A stretch of 11,264 nucleotides of DNA from Spirogloea muscicola (taxonomy: Eukaryota; Streptophyta; Zygnematophyceae; Spirogloeales; Spirogloeaceae): NCBI GenBank assembly GCA_009602725.1, contig WELB01000037.1, positions 319,633 through 330,896 on the forward strand, given 5' to 3'. Position 1 is the first letter of the stretch. Each line of letters begins with the position of its first letter. The translations under genes and the position numbers were made by a program. The notes below the pieces were generated by a model. It was not told where the DNA came from. It made no database searches and worked only from the letters and a program-made list of their open reading frames with translations. This document shows, piece after piece, positions 6,355 to 11,264 of the stretch.

Positions 6355-9300
6355 CTGCCAGCAGAGATAGTAGTAACAGTAAGAAGAAGCTGCATGATTT
6401 CAGCATTGTTATTATGATGCACCGGCTGAGCTTGCCTCAGCTTGACCAAGAAAAGTCCTATGCAGAAAGCTCAAACGCGACACCATGCCTCAGACTTCAC
6501 GGAGAAACAATGGGCAGACACTTACCTCGAGCATGCGCACGCACTCCGCCATCTTGGGGCGTTCGGCTGGGGTGCCCTGCGTGCACAGCAGTGCGACCTG
6601 AATCATCTGCTCCACATCCACGACGTTGTACTCGCCCTCCTTTAAGTCCTTGTCAACCAGCTGATGGATTTGGCCCTCCCTCAACAATCCTTTCACCTGG
6701 CACAACAAGGCCAAACACAATGCCATATAATTGGTCGAAGCACATGCACGCATGTTACTACACAGCAATGGCAGAACTGGCAAGGGGCGCACGACTTTGC
6801 AGTATGGCTACCCAGTCCAGCAACATGGCATCCTCGTCATTTGCAATGCGGGCAAGATCAAATGCTCGCTGCCCGGTCATGAGCTCCAGCAACATGATGC
6901 CGTAGCCAAACACATCAGTCTTCTCCGAAGACTTGCCAGTGGAGAGGTACTCTGCTCCAGCAAACAAAACATGTCAGCTCAACAACTCAATATTAATCAA
7001 GCTACAAGTATACTCCAGGAAGAGCAGCATACCCGAAAGTGCTCACTTCACAATTTGGAAAGCAAAAAGTATGTATGGAGGACAAGGACATTCAGTGTGA
7101 TGATTCTAGAGATCTTTAGATCAATGAATGCCGTGTCACCTGGAGCTATGTGACCAATAGTTCCCCGCACAGCGGTTGTGACATGTGTGTCTTTGAAGTC
7201 CATGAGCTTTGCTAGCCCAAAGTCACCGACAACAGCCTCATAGTCGTCATCTAGGAGGATGTTTGCTGCCTGCAAAAAGAAGCACTGCTGTCCTGAGACC
7301 GTGCCTGCAGAGCTCTGAGCTTCAAATGAAGAAATTTCTCTTAAATGGGCATATGCATCCAATAGTTTGACAAAGATTTTGTGAGACATATCACTCTTCG
7401 CCTCTATGTTTGAAGACTGAACCTTGACATCTCTGTGAATGATCTTGGGGTCGCAGTGGTCGTGTAAGTAGGCAAGCCCACGAGCAGCTCCAATTGCAAT
7501 CTTCTTCCTCCTTGCCCATTCAAGCGGTGGCTGGCTAGCCTCCCTCTCTGCACTTCAGAATTGCGGCCATTCAGCAATTGTCCAACAATTCTGAACCATA
7601 AGCAAAGAGCCTCCAACTACCTTATCAAGAGCGGAAACCTGAACAAGGGCTGTTTACAGCTAACTTTTTGCTGGGACACAAAGTAGCAAGGACCTTGCAA
7701 TCGTGATGCCACAGAGCCATTTGACATGAAGGGGTACACCAACAGCCGCTCATTTTGAGTGATGCAGAAGCCATAAAGCCTCAGAAGGTTTCGGTGCACT
7801 GCCATGCTAATGAGCTCCACCTCAGTCTGGAACTGGTGCTCGCCACCGGCACTCCTCTCTTCCTGAGTACCGTGGATGACAGGGACTAGCAGGCATCAAG
7901 TGACGCCTATGCATGAGCAGCTCTTGCCTTAGCCTATCCTCTTTACAGAGGCAGAGCATTACAATGAGGAGAATCACAAGATCGTCATGGCAAACTCCTG
8001 CACAGGCAGAGCACCTAGGCCGCGGACAATATCGAATTCCAAAAAGAGCTCAACTGAAATGTAGATAAGTAGCTTTCTGCAGTGATAGTGTGCTACTTTG
8101 GAAAGCACTGGGATAAGCCAGAAAGTCAAGTCGCACCTTGAGTCGTTTAACAGCAACAAGTGTGCCATTATCTAGCTTGCCCTTGTACACCTTGCCGAAT
8201 CCACCCTTTCCCAGCACATTTTTCTCGTCAAAGGCGTTACATGCAACATACAGGTCCTTGAAAGCATAGCGCTTGAGCTGTCCGAGGTGAGTATCAGGAT
8301 CATTGTCTGCAGTCATAAAATAGCAATGGTCAGATTTCTAATCACGTGCTGGAAACTGCTCTCGACTTGCATGTGTTGACCACTTCGACAAGGTTCATAT
8401 TTCTGAGAGCTGAAGACCATGCTCAAGCTTTGACTCATAGAGCACTGCTTTGCCTGCTTACCAAAGTAACCCCACTCCATATCCTTCTCCAGGGGAGGCT
8501 TGCGCTTCCGCATGTAGCAGTAGACAAGGATTGAGAGGGCAATGGCTGCCAGAGTTGCGCCAACCACAGCACCAACAACAGCACCGATGCTTCCACTGCC
8601 ACCTCCTACAGACAAGCAATACTCCTCGTGTCAACACGATGTACAGTCCTTCGGCGCCATACTTGATAGGCACTGAGCTTGACTGAGGCCAATTTACACC
8701 AGCTTGATGCCAGGGTTCAAAGCCTACATCTTGACAGAAGCCAATTTACCCCAGCTTGATGCCAGGGTTCAAAGCCAACAACACTTTCACAAAATAGGTT
8801 GCAGGCCTCTCAGCACTATCCATAAGCTTCCCTTCTATGATTGAAAAAGCTTTGCAGGGCAGCTTTCAAGAGACATAAAAGCTGTGACCAATGATACCTG
8901 AGGATGACGGTGCAGGAGATGGGGCTGCAGCTGGAGGTGTTCCAGGTGGAGGAGGAGGTGAAAGCTTCTCGCCTGGGCAAAGCTTGAGCCCGATCGAACC
9001 ACCGCACAAGTTTGGGTTCCCAACGAACCTGGACATAAGATAGCCATTGAGGGACCGAGGAAAGCAGCACTCAGAATCACTCTCTGCAACTATGGTGGAT
9101 GATTGAACCAGGCAAAGAGAAAGTGCAAAGTGCAGTGTGAAACGCCAAGCTCCCAAACAAAAGCTCCTGAAGTAGCTGCTCAACACAACAAGCCTCAGGA
9201 TGGATCTCATGTAGAGCTGCTGAGATCTCGAATGTGGGTGCAGTGAAGGGCAGGCTTCAGACTCACGGAAGAGAACCAAACTTCCCAAGTGTTCCGTTTG

Positions 9301-11213
9301 TTGGTACAGATCCCGACAGGTTGTTGTATGCTAAGTTTCTGCACCCAACCTCCAGCAATATGAGAGAATGCAGATACTTTGCCTAAATGCACTGCACTAC
9401 GTCTCCCTGCTGCAGAACAACAAGGCTTAACTGGTTCACGTCAACCGTGGTTTCCAGCAGCCAGCTCGGAGAAGAAAGAGACGGCAGCAGATGCGAGCAA
9501 GGGGGTGTGCAGGGAGACGCCGACCATGACTTACAAGACTTGGAGGGGCAAACTGTTTAGAGATGTGGGGATAGACCCGGAAAAATTGTTCTGGTCAAGC
9601 TTCCTGTGCCAGAACAGGTTGTTTTACCTCTAGGTTCAGTAAGTTAAGAACTAACAGCAATGTGGAAGTCATCCACCACAATTGCCAATCGCTTACCACC
9701 GCCCCAACCCAAAACCCCCCGACCACAAGCCCCACCCCATCACCACGCGATTAGCCAAGACATTTGAGCTAATGAAGCCAAGAAGTATGTCAAAGCCGGC
9801 ATTCAGCGGACTCACAGGAACTTGAGTGCTGGAAGCTGGCCGAGGCTGGCAGGTATGGGCCCTGTGAACACATTGTCCTCGACCTCAAGGCTGATCAGGT
9901 TGGTCAGGTTGCCGAGCTCCGATGGCTGCAACGAGATAAATATATATAGTCGATAATCGATATGCGATTGACAACACAGATGCAGACATGCGTATTGACA
10001 GCGCCTGCAGTTACCCATTGCTATGCAGTTGCTACCACTTTGTGACCCTAGAGTAAGAGTCTATCTAGGTGTACATTAATATACATGCAATCATCCTGTG
10101 ATTGAGTTGTTGTGCCAGTAAAGAGGCAAGTCAATGCCCGCTCTAGGCCATGGCCCAAGAGAGCGCCATGCAAAGGTTGGCTCAAGCCGAGGCATGCACG
10201 CACGCACCAGGGGCCCGGAGATTGAGTTGTTGTAAAGTGACCTGCACGTTGGTTCGGTGCCACCAGGAAGTCAATACGGACACTGCACTCAAATCTTATC
10301 CTTCCGTGCTTTGAGCACACGCATCCGCAACCTCGCACCCAGTGGTGGACATGGGACAGAGAGCCTGACAGGCTTCAGACATGCACTGAAGTCGAAGGAC
10401 AGGAGTCGGCGCTCACAGGTACTGCAGCTGGGGAAGCAGGGCGATGCTGGGATCCAACGTGCCAGAGAGGTTCGACTTAGACAGGTCTCTGCAGCACCAT
10501 CATATGTCCAACACCACAAGATCATTGTATCATACCTCTTCCGCGGCCAGAGTGCAGAAAAATGGTCATAACCAACCAATCGACTGTACCCCTAACGTGC
10601 CTCGCAGAATATAAAGTACGCATTTGCAGATGCTACAGACGAGACTGACGAGGAGGACACGGGTCGGTGACGGAAGGAGGGCGGCTGCTGGAGTGAACAT
10701 CCAGCCACAGGCTAATTGTTGGTCACACTTCCAAGGAATCCCTCCAATCATAGGAGCAATTAAGCCTGTTACCACTGCTTTTAAGGCGGGGGGCTGGGCG
10801 GCGGACTGACAGGCGCGTGACGAGGTCGTTAATGCAGGTGACGTGGAACCAGGTGCAGGGGTTGGCGAGGCCGGGGTCCCAGCTCTCCAGCTTCTGGCCG
10901 GGGTCCACGAGCTGCTGCTTCACGCCGAACAGCGCGTCCACTGCGGGAGGCGACGCAGCAGGTCCAGGAGGCGCGAGAGAGAGCGCAGAGGAGGAGGAGG
11001 AGGAGCGACGTCAGGCCAGCGGCGGTCCATAGCCGGGCCGCGAGAGCCGGCTGAGGCTCAGGCTGACTGCGCGGCCATGGCTAAGGGCCCGCGGCGCCGC
11101 CGCCGAGCGGCCAGGGCTGCCGGGGCCCTGCGTCGGGTGACGCCGTGCTGCCGGCACAGAGCTCGCGGGGCGCACTGCGGGCCTCGGGACGACGCGGGCG
11201 CACCTTCGGCATT
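6199..11213 (-). CDS. SERK: SERK/BAK1-type LRR receptor-like kinase (LRR-RLK subfamily II)
   Basis: Plasma-membrane co-receptor kinase. SERKs pair with ligand-binding receptors such as brassinosteroid, immune-peptide and developmental receptors and transphosphorylate them. Coding exons in transcript order: 11204-11213 (tentative), 10811-10940, 10417-10488, 10208-10241, 9816-9925, 9535-9603, 9267-9338, 8898-9028, 8462-8605, 8137-8306, 7694-7862, 7423-7547, 7140-7269, 6812-6951, 6526-6696 and 6199-6354. All have GT donors and AG acceptors and compatible phases. Exons 2-16 give 607 residues; a normal SERK is about 615-640 with its signal peptide. Order: LRR N-cap, five LRRs, Ser/Pro-rich hinge, one membrane helix, RD kinase, and a tail ending DLSGPR before TAA. 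NIK relatives share the layout, but [19 protein letters not shown] and [13 protein letters not shown]-type blocks are SERK-like. Introns are 115-322 nt. There are 16 exons against the 11 usual in flowering plants, mostly from extra kinase introns. The promoter and signal peptide are outside the window or masked by a poly-T run. Confidence 0.95.
6526..7547 (-). other. SERK: SERK kinase C-lobe exons 12-15
   Basis: Exon 12 (7423-7547) has [27 protein letters not shown] and the catalytic loop HRDVK, so this is an RD kinase. Exon 13 (7140-7269) has [18 protein letters not shown], with the DFG metal-binding motif, and the activation loop [17 protein letters not shown] with its conserved threonines. 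Exon 14 (6812-6951) completes APE with [18 protein letters not shown] and [12 protein letters not shown], ending at LLDW. Exon 15 (6526-6696) has [34 protein letters not shown] and VRMLE. All residues needed for catalysis are present. The introns after HRDVK, within APE, after LLDW and before GDG are more than the usual SERK kinase intron set. Confidence 0.95.
7694..8306 (-). other. SERK: SERK kinase N-lobe exons 10-11
   Basis: Exon 10 (8137-8306) starts [19 protein letters not shown] and has the glycine loop [12 protein letters not shown] and the ATP-anchoring lysine in VAVKRLK, ending at donor GTGCGA. Exon 11 (7694-7862) starts [19 protein letters not shown], with the helix-C glutamate region, then [15 protein letters not shown] and [16 protein letters not shown], and ends in phase 1 at donor [13 protein letters not shown] just before the kinase is a SERK hallmark. 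Confidence 0.95.
8462..9028 (-). other. SERK: SERK exons 8-9: cap, Ser/Pro hinge and transmembrane segment
   Basis: Exon 8 (8898-9028) encodes [19 protein letters not shown], the cysteine-paired LRR C-cap, then a hinge of PPPPPGTPP and SPAPSSS, the Ser/Pro domain that marks SERKs. Exon 9 (8462-8605) encodes a Gly/Ser lead, the helix [20 protein letters not shown] then LVYCY, and the stop-transfer MRKRKPP. The juxtamembrane [11 protein letters not shown] replaces the flowering-plant segment built on FFDVPAEEDPE. Confidence 0.93.
8678..8776 (-). repeat. Imperfect 47-bp direct duplication in SERK intron 8
   Basis: Copies at 8678-8724 and 8730-8776 (52-nt period) match at 44 of 47 positions; both contain CCAGCTTGATGCCAGGG and end TTCAAAGCC. 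They lie wholly inside the intron between the hinge and transmembrane exons. No coding or known mobile-element similarity was recognised. Confidence 0.9.
9702..9738 (-). other. G-rich tract in SERK intron 5 (possible G-quadruplex)
   Basis: On the coding strand this intron carries runs of 4, 4, 6, 3 and 4 guanines within 37 nt, separated by 1, 9, 4 and 2 nt. This can form a four-run G-quadruplex in DNA or pre-mRNA. The surrounding plus-strand sequence is almost free of G for about 80 nt. Confidence 0.6.
10100..10233 (-). repeat. 14-bp repeat shared by SERK LRR2 exon and the next intron
   Basis: GATTGAGTTGTTGT (plus strand) occurs at 10220-10233, inside the LRR2 exon where it encodes the NNSI region, and again at 10100-10113 in the following intron, exactly 120 nt away. 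Around the intronic copy the minus strand reads W H N N S I T G and then a stop, resembling a decayed LRR exon. Confidence 0.7.
10811..10940 (-). other. SERK: SERK exon 2: LRR N-terminal cap
   Basis: Encodes [20 protein letters not shown] then [15 protein letters not shown] and INDLVTRL. This is the N-cap with the conserved [13 protein letters not shown] and VTRL elements of SERKs. The acceptor is CTCCCGCAG after a CT-rich tract; the donor is GTCAGT. It starts in phase 1 and ends in phase 2, matching its neighbours. Confidence 0.94.
11204..11213 (-). other. SERK: Probable end of SERK exon 1
   Basis: Just inside the poly-T run the minus strand reads AAT GCC GAA G followed by GTGCGC. This gives Asn-Ala-Glu and a phase-1 donor, as at the end of exon 1 in other SERKs (NAEG before DAL). 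Joined to exon 2 it reads N A E V D A L. The signal peptide that should precede it is replaced by the homopolymer. Frames within 10941-11203 offer no ATG that joins exon 2 in frame, which supports that stretch as intron. Confidence 0.6.

Positions 11214-11215
<2 letters not shown>

Positions 11216-11264
<49 letters not shown>
11216..11264. repeat. 49-nt T homopolymer at the window edge
   Basis: Uninterrupted T from 11216 to the last base. It directly abuts the inferred SERK exon 1, where signal-peptide codons are expected, so it is more likely an assembly or gap-edge artefact than native sequence. Confidence 0.9.

Larger units (their letters stand above)
9267..10488 (-). other. SERK: SERK exons 3-7: five leucine-rich repeats
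   Basis: LRR1 (10417-10488, 72 nt) is [20 protein letters not shown] then LQYL. LRR2 is split: exon 4 (10208-10241, 34 nt) gives [11 protein letters not shown] and exon 5 (9816-9925) begins [16 protein letters not shown]3 follows in the same exon with [20 protein letters not shown]4 (9535-9603, 69 nt) is [18 protein letters not shown] then PLQVL, one residue shorter than the usual 24. LRR5 (9267-9338, 72 nt) is [18 protein letters not shown]. Most introns are phase 2 at the LRR boundary, as in other SERKs. The intron inside LRR2 is phase 0 and the LRR2/LRR3 boundary intron is absent. Confidence 0.92.

Noticed and set aside
10941-11030. ATG at 11028-11030 (minus) followed by a Leu-rich frame resembling a signal peptide
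   Set aside because: The ATG frame gives a Pro/Arg-rich peptide, the Leu-rich frame has no ATG, and neither joins exon 2 in frame. The CT-rich stretch is better explained as the pyrimidine tract of intron 1.

Overview
The window is nuclear DNA from a green plant lineage (streptophyte). It holds two convergent, intron-rich protein genes. The plus-strand gene is a homologue of FCA, the RNA-binding protein with two RRMs and a WW domain known from the autonomous flowering pathway. The minus-strand gene is a SERK/BAK1-type leucine-rich-repeat receptor kinase. Introns follow GT..AG rules and mostly run 95-640 nt, and a TTTAGGG-like tract also fits a plant. The SERK protein is clearly recognisable, but its juxtamembrane and C-terminal segments diverge from flowering-plant SERKs and it has more exons (16) than the 11 usual there. 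This suggests a bryophyte, lycophyte or streptophyte alga, but the sequence does not settle which. No prokaryotic features, CRISPR arrays, intact transposons or rRNA genes were seen.

Layout. 1-143: very GC-rich, no exon recognised; the 5' end of FCA is probably outside the window. 144-4199: FCA-like exons in order: RRM1 (144-569), RRM2 (689-2456), a Gln/Pro/Ala-rich linker in small exons (about 2559-3688) and the WW domain (3784-4199). A possible last exon ends at a TGA at 4300. 4301-6198: about 1.9 kb between the two genes' last firm coding exons, with a few splice-like sites, unexplained ORFs and one clean hairpin. 6199-11213 (minus strand): SERK gene. Fifteen exons (6199-10940) join in one open frame of 607 residues. 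The last codons of exon 1 are probably at 11204-11213. A 49-nt T homopolymer at 11216-11264 replaces the rest of exon 1.

The two products are not known to act together: FCA works in nuclear RNA 3'-end processing and SERK is a plasma-membrane co-receptor. The main point of interest is the contrast between them. SERK is open throughout. The FCA copy has a TAG exactly where the first WW tryptophan belongs, a frame slip four codons later, and two awkward exon junctions in RRM2. It may be a decaying copy or an allele with a lost WW domain. The SERK gene shows a shifted intron in LRR2 and, in the next intron, what looks like a relic of the same LRR exon.
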